DNA from: Oscillospiraceae bacterium | GTDB lineage: Bacteria; Bacillota; Clostridia; UMGS1810 | Reading direction: 5' to 3' | NCBI GenBank assembly: GCA_015068985.1 | Contig: SVJL01000008.1 | Location: 1 to 43,431, forward strand | DNA length: 43,431 bases | Shown here: piece after piece, positions 24,367 to 33,693 of the stretch | Layout: each line of letters begins with the position of its first letter | How positions within the stretch are numbered: the stretch's first letter is position 1 | Program-made: the position numbers and the translations under genes | Notes under the pieces: generated by a model | Database searches by the model: none | What the model saw: the letters and a program-made list of their open reading frames with translations, nothing else | Told to the model about the DNA's origin: nothing

Positions 24367-24442
24367 TACAAAAAACAATAGCACCTTGAGTTTGCCTCGG
24401 ATTATTATCTAAGTCGGCAAAAAACATAATCCGTATAAATAC

Positions 24443-24474
24443 AAAAAGCGAGGATTTTTTAGTCCTCGTTTTTT
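24443..24474 (-). terminator. Terminator ending the surface-lyase operon
   Basis: AAAAAGCGAGGA and TCCTCGTTTTTT pair around TTTTTTAG, with T-runs on either strand. It sits 12 bases past the lyase stop codon. Confidence 0.85.
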
Positions 24475-24485
24475 GTTATTATGAT

Positions 24486-27400
24486 TTAATTTTTTAAATA
24501 ATCAACCATTCGACTAACAACTGCCGATGCCTCTCCTCTGGTTGCATTTGCTTTGGGCGCAAATGTTCCGTCATCTCTGCCGTGCATTAAATTTTGTGCA
24601 CTCACTTTCTCAACAGATTCGACTGCCCATTCGGAAATAGCATAAGCATCATCATATACGGTGATTGCCGAAATTTTGTCAAAAGCTTTGTCATCCAACA
24701 TAGTAACACGACTAATGATTTTTGCAATCTCTTCACGAGTTATATAGTCGTTGGGTCTGAAGCGTTCATCAGCAGAAATTATTCCGGCGTCAAGAGCTGC
24801 CTGAATAATATCACTGTGCCAATCCTGTGATGAAACATCTGAAAACCCGTTTTGATATGGCAAAAGCGTTATACCTTTTGCACGAATAACAATTGCCACA
24901 AACTCGGCCCTTGAAATATAACTGTCAGGATAAAAATATCCGTCCGGATATCCGCCAACAATGCCCGATTTGTATAATCCGTCTACATATGGCTTTGACC
25001 AATGATTTTCAACATCTTGAAAAGCTGAAATCGGATTTGCGGGTACAATCTGAGCTGAGCCGCCCGTTCCGCCTCCCGAATTACCCGATTGGGATGCTCC
25101 ACCACCGGCGGGCTTGTCTTTAGATGGCGTATTTCCAATAACACCATTAAAATCTGACACTTCTTTGTTTTCTGAACCGTCTAAAATTCCGTTGCCAATA
25201 TCTGTTATAAAATTATCCGAAATATTATATGTGTTTGAAATTTCGTTAACATACACACGTGACGGATTTTTGGAAATATTAATTTTTACATCAGACAATG
25301 CTTTGGCATCAGTTGTTATATACACATCATCACCTTTTAAATCCACATATGAAGCAGTATGAGTATGCTTATCATAAAAAACGTAGGCATTGCTTCTATT
25401 ATCTTTAATATAACTACCGCCCTTAATCATAACAGCACACACATTTCCGGTGGCATCTGTTTGAACATATGCGCATCCTGCATCTGTTGTGTAATGACCA
25501 AATGTACCGCCTTTACCATCATAATCCAAATAGAAGTATCCTGTGAACGCACTTTCATTTTGAACAAAATCAAATTCAAGTGCAGATGCACCGGGCTTTG
25601 AATCGAGACGCCTTGCAACAAGGGCAGCGGATGTGTCGTTATTGCTCGGCATAATGACCGTGTCCATATAAACCTCGCCGGAGGCAGTTTTTTCAAAATA
25701 TGCAAAAGGTGCCTCCTCAACTCTTTGGTAACGCCGTGCACACCATCCGAGCTCCTCTTTCAAAAGGATGGAATCACCATCGGCAGAGGCAACAATAACA
25801 TTTGCCCCCGAAGCATAATTTGAACGAATAGTATTGTCTTCAACCGACGTGGACATCATAGCTTCAGGATACATATGCCACACTTGTTTATAATTATTAG
25901 AAGCAGTTTTGTCCTCGGGATTAACAAAATCCGACACTATAAACAAATCCGGCTTGATGAAAGTTATTGTACGCCTGTGGTCAAAATATTCATAATTAGG
26001 TGTGCTTTGGCTAAGATAATCGAATGCTTTATTGGTAACAAATTCGTGAACAGTGCCGGTTGTATTCTTAGGATTTTCCGGGGTGTACAGCCCTCTCTGA
26101 CTCCGGTCATTGATTACCAGAGTGTTGTGTCCTTTTGTGGAAACACCATAAATACGATAAGGGTCTGTGCTGTCATAGGTAAAATAGCCGGCATCATTTA
26201 AAAGACGTCGTCCGTATGCATGAAGAATAATAGCATTGTAATCCTGATGGCCATGCTGTCCGCCACCACGAACATTCGTGAACAGAAATGGACTATTCTT
26301 TGACCAGTTTGCACGCATTGTTGTAATTGTAGATTCAGGATATGTTTTAGACGTCCATTCAGGTTCTGTTCCGCTTTCGCCGTATGTTGTAATATATTCA
26401 AGTTCTTTATCGTCAAACCACTTACATACTTTTTCAAGACCGCTGTTGTCACGATAATTAAGCGGAGAATCGCCATATTGAACACCCAGTCCGTCGGTGG
26501 TATATAAAAGTGCCTGATAATACGCCAGCTCATGCAACCTCTTGTTATAGGCCTCGGAAACATCGGCACCACCTGACATCATACTCTCTTTGTAGTCAAC
26601 ATAGCTATTAAATGCCGCTATGCCGTATGCTTCCGTAGATTCAATATATGACCCGTCTTCAAAGGTGTTTGTAAAAAGAAGCTGTTCAAGCTCATCAACA
26701 CTGTATTCATACCAGTTAGTACCGTTGTGCGAATCATAAAACTCCGGCAAACGTAATGCCATATCCATCAGCCCTTGAAGTTCAAACTGACGCCAGTTAC
26801 CGCTTGCTGTGTTGTACTTGGTTAAAAAATTACCTGTATCCCAAATGTTTTTAAGAAGAGCCGTGCAATAATCTGGTGTTGCATACTCACTTTTTATTAA
26901 AACCGGTATGGAATTCAGCCAGTTTCCGATTCTCAAAATTGCCGCAAGGGAATAAGGATAAGCACCCCTTATACCGCTTTCATCATAACCTGTGTTTGTG
27001 CCGCAGCTTGTGAAAGAGCCCGTTTCAGACAAAAAGCTTTCCACAATTCTCTGAGAGTTATAGGCATACCTCTCATCGCCTGTCAACTGATACTCAACGG
27101 CAATTGCAGGCCAACAGTAAAATCGGGTATGCTGAGCATAATATTCATTATCTGACCCCTCAATATTATCCCATCTTCTTGTATCGGGTTGACCATTAAA
27201 TGAATATACATATCCGGTCATATTGTCCCACGTTGCAAAATCCCGATTCCATCCGGTAAGAGGATCATACAAAACAAGCAGCCTTTTTTCAGAAACAAAG
27301 TCCGGTCCTGCGTGGGCATAAATTACCAGCTTAGCATCTGTTATAACATCGTCAGCACTTAATCCTGAAAGATCAAATTTAATATATACCTGTTGCAAGC

Positions 27401-30400
27401 CGTTGCCCAAAAACTCTCCGTAATCCGTTACTTTAAGATACTTTTCGCCTTTAAAATTATCGCTTTTATAATCACCTGCTCTAATAATAGCATCATCCGA
27501 TGCAACAAAAACCCTCTTAACGCCATTGGCCATAACTTCCAATCGCGGACGAATAGCCTCATCCTCAGAATCAGCCCTTGCAATTTCCACATAGGTATCT
27601 TCGTTATAGCGTGCACGAATGCTTATTGCAAATTTATCGGTATCTGCCAAGTTAGCTGTATTCAGGGAAGTAGAATAAAAATCCCACTCTCCTCCAACTG
27701 ACATATCTCCCCGGTAATACGCCGAAGTCTGCAAATGTTGAAAATCATCGGTAATCATATTTGCCCAGCCTGTATTGCGATTCCCCATACTCAAATTTGC
27801 CGTGTTGGGGCGAACATTGCGGAAATAATAAAGAAGTTCTTCTTTCGCATCAGCATAATCACCGCTGTCTGACACTCTTTTAACTGCTTCTTCTATTTTT
27901 TCCATTCCGTCATGGCTGTAATCTAATTTGCCGCGATTTATCCATTGTTCTTTTGAAGAGTCATACACTCCAAAAAAATCTTCATCCGACATAAATCCCG
28001 GATCAACAAAAGGTTCATCTGCCAAAACCTTATATGAAACTTTTTTACTTTCGGATGCATTTTTGCAAGTAACCGTGGCAGTTAAAGTCACATAAGCATC
28101 TTCCTCACCTGCCCGTGGACGAATTACTCTGCCGGAATTTGTGATAATGTCCGGTTTATCAGAAATCCAACTGATTTTACTGTTATACATTCCCTCTCCG
28201 GGCAGACTCAGGCTTCTTTTAATTCCATCGGCAGGGTCGTCGAAGGGTGACAAAGATTCAGCGGTTAAAAGCACCAAATCATTAGTTACTGCCTCCAAAT
28301 CAGTTGCCGCCAAAGGAGAAACAAATATCTCAAATTCTTTTTTGCAAACGTGAGTTCCGCATTTTATCTCGGCTGTTAAAATAACCTTTTTTACTTCTGT
28401 ATTCTGAATAACGTCTCCATTATCCGAAATAATTGCAGGCTCAGATGAACTCCAGAAAATTTCACTGCCAAAATATCCAACCCGAGGCAAATTTAATTTT
28501 TTACTCACATAGCCAAATTTTATTGACGGATCAGACTCATCCTCAATCACGCGCTTTGTAAGCCACTGTTCATCTCTTGCTATACGGTCCTGCGAAAGTG
28601 GGTAAGATTCATAAAATCGTATGTTATCCACTTTTACCGTCATACGTGCCCCCGAACTCATATACATACGCAAATACCTTAAATTACCGTGATTTCTAAA
28701 TCTGGAACACAAGTTTTTTGCTACCAATTCATTATTAATCCAAAGAGAGAATGTTGAATTTTCGGTATCAAAAAGCATTTTTAGTTTCAACTTATCTCCA
28801 CATATCACCTTTTTGCCGTCAGATGCGTATATGTTTTGACTCTTGGCACTCACATCATCATCGGATGGCAAATTTTTATCACCATACAAAAGGAATGTGC
28901 CGTCAGGCAACCAATTTATTGCCAAATAATCCTTGCGCCCCATAACACGCATAAACAACGTGGCATTTCCTTCTCGACTCAATGTGTATTCCAGACCGTA
29001 AATACCCTTATAAAAGCTTTTCATTTCATTAAAATAAAGTGAAGCCTCGGTTATTGCTGAGCTATTATCCGATGTACGGCTCAAGAAAAACTTTTCTTTT
29101 TTAATGTATGAATAACCGTTTTCGGCTTCTAATGCCCAATTGCCTGTTGCAGTATTATCTGTGAACAGCTCTTCCAGTATCATATTTTTTGCTTGTGCAA
29201 ATTCTGTTGAATTTGCTGCCAAAACAACAAATTCAAAATTTTTGGTTACTTTGGCATTGTCTTTTTGAACTGTCGCTGTCATGATAACTTTAGTATCCGC
29301 TTCGGGAGGAGATACCTTTCCCTTTTTAGAAATGATGCCTTCGTGACTACTGTCCCATTCTATACTGCTGGAGCAAACACCAACTTTGGGAAGAGTCAAA
29401 TCTTCAGTTATTTCATCGGGATTTTGCCAAGTAAATTCCCCTGCCAAAAGCGACGCTGCATCAAAGCTGACAGACGCTTCAGGAGGCATTGACGGAACAA
29501 ATACCTTTACTGCGTCCAAACTTGATGTTCCGCTTATTTGACGCATTTGGAATTTGTATATTTTTGAACAATCTGCACTTCCCAATCGACTGTCGGCAAT
29601 CATATCATCTCCATACCACAGAGAAAAGAGTCCTGAAACAGGATCAAAGACTACTGTTATTATGCGATTAAAGAGTCCTTTTTTCACTTCTGCCCAATAA
29701 GGAGTTTCCGAAATTTTTTTGGCATTATTCTCAGAGCGTACTAATGCTTTTAATGTGTCGCCTTCAGTCTTGAGACTAAAACACACTGTTTCGGTATCAT
29801 CATAAAATTCAATAAGTGTACCACTCTGATTCAAATCAATCTCAAATGCAAGCAATTTGGAATATGATGTTCTGTCACTGCGAAGCATATATGAAAATGC
29901 ATCATTTTCATTTAAGGTTAACTCACCATTTTCCAAGACAGGATTACCGGAAATAACTGTAACCTGCCTCGAAAGAGAAGACCCCTGCATATCATCATTT
30001 ACTATGTATTCCAAAGCCGACAGCAACGAATTTGAAGCACGTTTCAAAACAGTAACGTCAAAGCTTTTGGTAATCTCTTCGTCACCTTTTTTTAAACACA
30101 CGGTAAGAGTAACAGTTTTATCTTCTTCAGCAAAGCGGGTGACTGCACCGTGACTTGTGATAGCTGCTTTATCTGAGCTGCTCCATTCATATTGGCTGCC
30201 ATAGCTTCCTGAACTCGGCAGGTTCAAATCAGATGTGATTGAATTTTGAGGTTCCTTGCCGAAGGAATCGTATGTAAGACAGACAGCATCCATTGCAACT
30301 GCATCTTTATCCGTTATTTCTGCCTCGCATACTCTGAAGTAATCTAAAGATACCTTATGATAATTCCGTGCTCGAATTGTCATTTTCATATAGCAAAACA

Positions 30401-30989
30401 TCCCCGAGCTCTGAGCATAGCATACATTATCCAAAAGAGGGCTTCCGTCAAAATCTCCAATCCACAAGCTCACTGTTCCCAAAATCTGATTCAAAACGAT
30501 ACGAACAGGAATATATTCGTTGACAGTTGAATCTTGAAAAACAACTTTGTCAACCATTTTCTCATCCAAAGACGTGCGATATGAAGCGCTTACTGTGTTG
30601 AGTGTTTGAAAATTCAGTGCAAAAATCATTTTGTCGCTACTGTCACACAACTCAAAGCTCATCTTTTTTTGCTCGCTGCGTTTGACCGAAAATTCAATAG
30701 ATATTTTACCATATTCACACGCTTCAAAATCAGAACACGCATAAAGCCTTACAACATCAGGGAAGTTCATATTTGTACTTTGGCTTCGTTCAACCGAAAG
30801 AGTACCGTCAGATATGTGCATATCATTTAAGCCCTCTGATTTTATTGCATGGCCGTCATCGGTATTAAAATGAGTTTCATACAAAACCGTATGTTCTTCC
30901 TTTTCCGGTTCCGACGATAAGCCTTGCAAACACGTAAGGAAAAGAGCAAAGCACAAAGCCATAGAAACTGTTCGTCTAAAAAAACGCAT
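24486..30989 (-). CDS. Giant SLH-anchored heparinase II/III-like polysaccharide lyase
   Basis: The 2167-residue product has a signal peptide (MRFFRRTVSMALCFALFLTC) and a modular order. LamG-like beta-sandwiches (about 35-222, 325-500, 600-790) alternate with atrophied bacterial Ig-like modules, marked by repeats such as DLNLPSSGSYGSQYEWSSS. Four Ig modules start near 225, 505, 795 and 895. A DNRLRE/CBM96-like module is near 1150-1240 (VYIKFDLSGLSADDVITDAK). Then comes the heparinase-like alpha/alpha toroid (about 1280-1560) and a C-terminal beta-sandwich with the GGGQHGHQDYNAIILHAYGR block near 1576. Three C-terminal SLH motifs (from about 1985) anchor it to the wall. Heparinase II/III-family lyases cut uronic-acid polysaccharides by beta-elimination; heparin, hyaluronan, alginate or another uronan are all possible. 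Confidence 0.85.
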   Translation of the reverse strand: MRFFRRTVSMALCFALFLTCLQGLSSEPEKEEHTVLYETHFNTDDGHAIKSEGLNDMHISDGTLSVERSQSTNMNFPDVVRLYACSDFEACEYGKISIEFSVKRSEQKKMSFELCDSSDKMIFALNFQTLNTVSASYRTSLDEKMVDKVVFQDSTVNEYIPVRIVLNQILGTVSLWIGDFDGSPLLDNVCYAQSSGMFCYMKMTIRARNYHKVSLDYFRVCEAEITDKDAVAMDAVCLTYDSFGKEPQNSITSDLNLPSSGSYGSQYEWSSSDKAAITSHGAVTRFAEEDKTVTLTVCLKKGDEEITKSFDVTVLKRASNSLLSALEYIVNDDMQGSSLSRQVTVISGNPVLENGELTLNENDAFSYMLRSDRTSYSKLLAFEIDLNQSGTLIEFYDDTETVCFSLKTEGDTLKALVRSENNAKKISETPYWAEVKKGLFNRIITVVFDPVSGLFSLWYGDDMIADSRLGSADCSKIYKFQMRQISGTSSLDAVKVFVPSMPPEASVSFDAASLLAGEFTWQNPDEITEDLTLPKVGVCSSSIEWDSSHEGIISKKGKVSPPEADTKVIMTATVQKDNAKVTKNFEFVVLAANSTEFAQAKNMILEELFTDNTATGNWALEAENGYSYIKKEKFFLSRTSDNSSAITEASLYFNEMKSFYKGIYGLEYTLSREGNATLFMRVMGRKDYLAINWLPDGTFLLYGDKNLPSDDDVSAKSQNIYASDGKKVICGDKLKLKMLFDTENSTFSLWINNELVAKNLCSRFRNHGNLRYLRMYMSSGARMTVKVDNIRFYESYPLSQDRIARDEQWLTKRVIEDESDPSIKFGYVSKKLNLPRVGYFGSEIFWSSSEPAIISDNGDVIQNTEVKKVILTAEIKCGTHVCKKEFEIFVSPLAATDLEAVTNDLVLLTAESLSPFDDPADGIKRSLSLPGEGMYNSKISWISDKPDIITNSGRVIRPRAGEEDAYVTLTATVTCKNASESKKVSYKVLADEPFVDPGFMSDEDFFGVYDSSKEQWINRGKLDYSHDGMEKIEEAVKRVSDSGDYADAKEELLYYFRNVRPNTANLSMGNRNTGWANMITDDFQHLQTSAYYRGDMSVGGEWDFYSTSLNTANLADTDKFAISIRARYNEDTYVEIARADSEDEAIRPRLEVMANGVKRVFVASDDAIIRAGDYKSDNFKGEKYLKVTDYGEFLGNGLQQVYIKFDLSGLSADDVITDAKLVIYAHAGPDFVSEKRLLVLYDPLTGWNRDFATWDNMTGYVYSFNGQPDTRRWDNIEGSDNEYYAQHTRFYCWPAIAVEYQLTGDERYAYNSQRIVESFLSETGSFTSCGTNTGYDESGIRGAYPYSLAAILRIGNWLNSIPVLIKSEYATPDYCTALLKNIWDTGNFLTKYNTASGNWRQFELQGLMDMALRLPEFYDSHNGTNWYEYSVDELEQLLFTNTFEDGSYIESTEAYGIAAFNSYVDYKESMMSGGADVSEAYNKRLHELAYYQALLYTTDGLGVQYGDSPLNYRDNSGLEKVCKWFDDKELEYITTYGESGTEPEWTSKTYPESTITTMRANWSKNSPFLFTNVRGGGQHGHQDYNAIILHAYGRRLLNDAGYFTYDSTDPYRIYGVSTKGHNTLVINDRSQRGLYTPENPKNTTGTVHEFVTNKAFDYLSQSTPNYEYFDHRRTITFIKPDLFIVSDFVNPEDKTASNNYKQVWHMYPEAMMSTSVEDNTIRSNYASGANVIVASADGDSILLKEELGWCARRYQRVEEAPFAYFEKTASGEVYMDTVIMPSNNDTSAALVARRLDSKPGASALEFDFVQNESAFTGYFYLDYDGKGGTFGHYTTDAGCAYVQTDATGNVCAVMIKGGSYIKDNRSNAYVFYDKHTHTASYVDLKGDDVYITTDAKALSDVKINISKNPSRVYVNEISNTYNISDNFITDIGNGILDGSENKEVSDFNGVIGNTPSKDKPAGGGASQSGNSGGGTGGSAQIVPANPISAFQDVENHWSKPYVDGLYKSGIVGGYPDGYFYPDSYISRAEFVAIVIRAKGITLLPYQNGFSDVSSQDWHSDIIQAALDAGIISADERFRPNDYITREEIAKIISRVTMLDDKAFDKISAITVYDDAYAISEWAVESVEKVSAQNLMHGRDDGTFAPKANATRGEASAVVSRMVDYLKN

Positions 30990-31010
30990 TAAGTACTCTC
31001 CTTCCTGCGG

Positions 31011-33656
31011 CTACTGCACAACATTCACCACTACCATCGGTTCATTTTCGCATACTATCATATATACCCAAGAAGCATCACCACCAACCTGATTGCTTCC
31101 CTGTATTTCTTCAGGAATTGCCGCCGAAACAAGCCCCTGCTTTCGATAGTAGGTGTAGATCATAGGCCCGTTCTTGCGTGGTATAACATATTTTTTCTCA
31201 CGGCCATTGATGTTTACGCTGATTCTATCAATACGTTCATTTCTGAAGTCGTCTAAACGATTTAACTGAATGTCTGTGACACCTGCAAATACTGTTTCTT
31301 TTTGGGAGCCTTCATTATTAATAAAAGCAGATTTGCCAAGCTCCGTCAAGGATGACATATACTGCAAATCGGTGATGCATCCATCATTTTTTGCTCTGTA
31401 GCGAATAAGGTCGCCTTTCTTAATATTTGCAGCAGTTTTAACGGGAGCTGCAGTTGCATCAACATAAAGCTCACTAATTTCGTCTCCGCAAATAACCTCG
31501 AATTTGTATATATGTTCACCATCATCGTTTATAGATGTACGTGCATCGCCAACAACGGAGATATCGTCGCTGCTTTTAAACAATCCCACAGAATCAGCAT
31601 CCATATCCTCCAAAATAACAGCGCTCTGGGCAACCTGAGTTTTACTGTCAATCGCAATCGGTATCACAGTATAGTCAGATCCATCTATCACTTCGACAGA
31701 CACGTCATAATCATCTCTGTTTGGTGATTCTTTTTTTGGAACACATATAACCTGCGTACTATCATTCACATAGAAAGCCGGTTTATTAATGTATCCGCCA
31801 AATGAATTTAATTCACCGTTTAATTTGTATGCGTATGCATTTTCCTGAGATGCCTGTTCATAAGGCGGAACGTTGAAAATGCGCATACTTTTTATTTTTG
31901 ATTCGTTATTTAATTCATATTCAATTACGCTTCTTTGAAGGCTTCCGGCTTCCAAATCCTGAGCGGCAACCTTTACCTCGGCTCCGTTATCATAGTTCAG
32001 CTTAATAGTGTCGGCAAATTCAAGTATGAGCTCTTCACCATTGGTATAAGTATATTTGATAGTTTCATCGCCGGATATGGTTTCAATTTCTTTTTCCACG
32101 CTGCCCGCTCTTATGAGTTTTACCTTTGAAGCTCCAAAAGCGCCACCATCTGTGAATCCCAAAACATATCCGTAGCAGTTGTTATTGTTAATTTCGCCAA
32201 TGACACCAACAACTTCTCCGGCATGGTTAATACCAAAACTGCCTGATTGCTTCAAATCATATTCAGACATAAAGCGACTTATTTCGGGTCCATATACCTC
32301 ATACGTATTGTTGCCAATCTTAACCGACGATTGTCCTTTTTCTATCAGGCTACCATCAGCACGAGACCGACTAACAACAACACATATATTTTCTTCATTT
32401 GAATCAGCCCAGACAGATATAACATCATCTGCTCTGAGTTCATCAAACGCTATAGCTTCGCCGTTTTCCGAAACAAACTCATATTGTTTTTCGCCGCTTA
32501 AATCAAACTTAATGGCATTTCTGCCTCTGAAGGTATAGCCTTCCTGAAAATATACAGTATGATTTGACTCAAAAATTTTGTCTACAATAAGACTAACATA
32601 TTCGTCAACGAAAACAATCTCATAACGTCCATCATTGTCATTATCAAGTGCAGTGATGGTGCCTGTTGCAGGTTTGACAGGTACCTGATCTTCCTGAAGG
32701 CGTCCATTATAGACCGTTATTATGTCGTCAAAAACTATTCGCTTTTCATCCGATTCACCGCTGTAATACACACATTCTGTGCGTGTTAAACGCTCAATAT
32801 CAGATGCATCAACCCTAACTTCCTTGTTTTGTTCACTCACATACACGCTCAAAACGGCAGGTGTTGCGCTCGGTGAAGACTGTGTGTAACGTACGGTCAC
32901 ACGTCTGCCTAACGGAGCTGTTACAGATTCTGAATCACAAGACATACGAAGTCCGTCAATTAAAACTTCATCATCTTCAAGCTCAACGCCGTCAATGACA
33001 GAAGCTTTACCTACCGCCTCCACAATTCCACTTAAGGCATAAATATTCTTTGAGTTCATAAGCTGCTCATAGAGTGTGGTGTCGGAAATCCTGAAGTTAT
33101 CTGTGCCCCATATTTTTTCTAAGGGTTTTATGTCCAACATATTACTAAGAAGATAAACCGCTGTTTCATATGTCAGGCTTTCGTTACTCATTGTGATATT
33201 CTTTAAAAGTCCTATCTGAGAAGCAACAGACATATATCCGTCCGGATATCCGCCAAAACTTTGGGCAATATCGCCATAACCCAAAACAGAAACTGCAATT
33301 TTGGAAAACTGATGTAAGCTCATTGCTTCATCGGGCATAAGCATACCATTGCCCACACCGCTCACAAACCCTTGATAATATGCATAATTGCTGTAAACTT
33401 TAAATTCATTTTCGTTCGCCACATCACTAAAAACAGATACATCATCCACCGGCATCATTGAAGCACGAACATATAGACGCATTAAAGCGACAATACCATC
33501 CATACGCGAGAACATTTCATCATGATTTTCAGTGTCGATCAAATTAAACGGAACAATTCGGGCAACAGCCGCCTCATAAGTCTCTTGTGCCATTGCAGAA
33601 ACGTAAGCTCCCGCAATTAAACAAACAGTCAATATCAAGCAACAAATTCTTTTCAT
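31011..33656 (-). CDS. Large secreted protein with N-terminal SLH motifs
   Basis: The 881-residue product has a signal peptide (MKRICCLILTVCLIAGAYVSAMA) and SLH-type motifs over about residues 28-185 (FSDVANENEFKVYSNYAYYQG and the NGMLMPDEAMSLHQFSKI segment). The other ~690 residues are beta-rich with repeated short strands, such as IDGVELEDDEVLIDGL and VSVNINGREKKYVIPR, and no known catalytic motif. It is the middle gene of the operon: 37 bases after the LamG protein gene and 21 before the lyase. It may be a wall-bound scaffold or a substrate-binding partner of the lyase. Confidence 0.8.
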   Translation of the reverse strand: MKRICCLILTVCLIAGAYVSAMAQETYEAAVARIVPFNLIDTENHDEMFSRMDGIVALMRLYVRASMMPVDDVSVFSDVANENEFKVYSNYAYYQGFVSGVGNGMLMPDEAMSLHQFSKIAVSVLGYGDIAQSFGGYPDGYMSVASQIGLLKNITMSNESLTYETAVYLLSNMLDIKPLEKIWGTDNFRISDTTLYEQLMNSKNIYALSGIVEAVGKASVIDGVELEDDEVLIDGLRMSCDSESVTAPLGRRVTVRYTQSSPSATPAVLSVYVSEQNKEVRVDASDIERLTRTECVYYSGESDEKRIVFDDIITVYNGRLQEDQVPVKPATGTITALDNDNDGRYEIVFVDEYVSLIVDKIFESNHTVYFQEGYTFRGRNAIKFDLSGEKQYEFVSENGEAIAFDELRADDVISVWADSNEENICVVVSRSRADGSLIEKGQSSVKIGNNTYEVYGPEISRFMSEYDLKQSGSFGINHAGEVVGVIGEINNNNCYGYVLGFTDGGAFGASKVKLIRAGSVEKEIETISGDETIKYTYTNGEELILEFADTIKLNYDNGAEVKVAAQDLEAGSLQRSVIEYELNNESKIKSMRIFNVPPYEQASQENAYAYKLNGELNSFGGYINKPAFYVNDSTQVICVPKKESPNRDDYDVSVEVIDGSDYTVIPIAIDSKTQVAQSAVILEDMDADSVGLFKSSDDISVVGDARTSINDDGEHIYKFEVICGDEISELYVDATAAPVKTAANIKKGDLIRYRAKNDGCITDLQYMSSLTELGKSAFINNEGSQKETVFAGVTDIQLNRLDDFRNERIDRISVNINGREKKYVIPRKNGPMIYTYYRKQGLVSAAIPEEIQGSNQVGGDASWVYMIVCENEPMVVVNVVQ

Positions 33657-33693
33657 AAGTATAACCGCCTTACCGCTTTTTGAATTTTAAAAG

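Noticed and set aside
24275-24427. Longer N-terminus for the DegT aminotransferase
   Set aside because: The extension covers the consensus promoter; the ATG at 24274 has a proper GGAGG and fits the family start.
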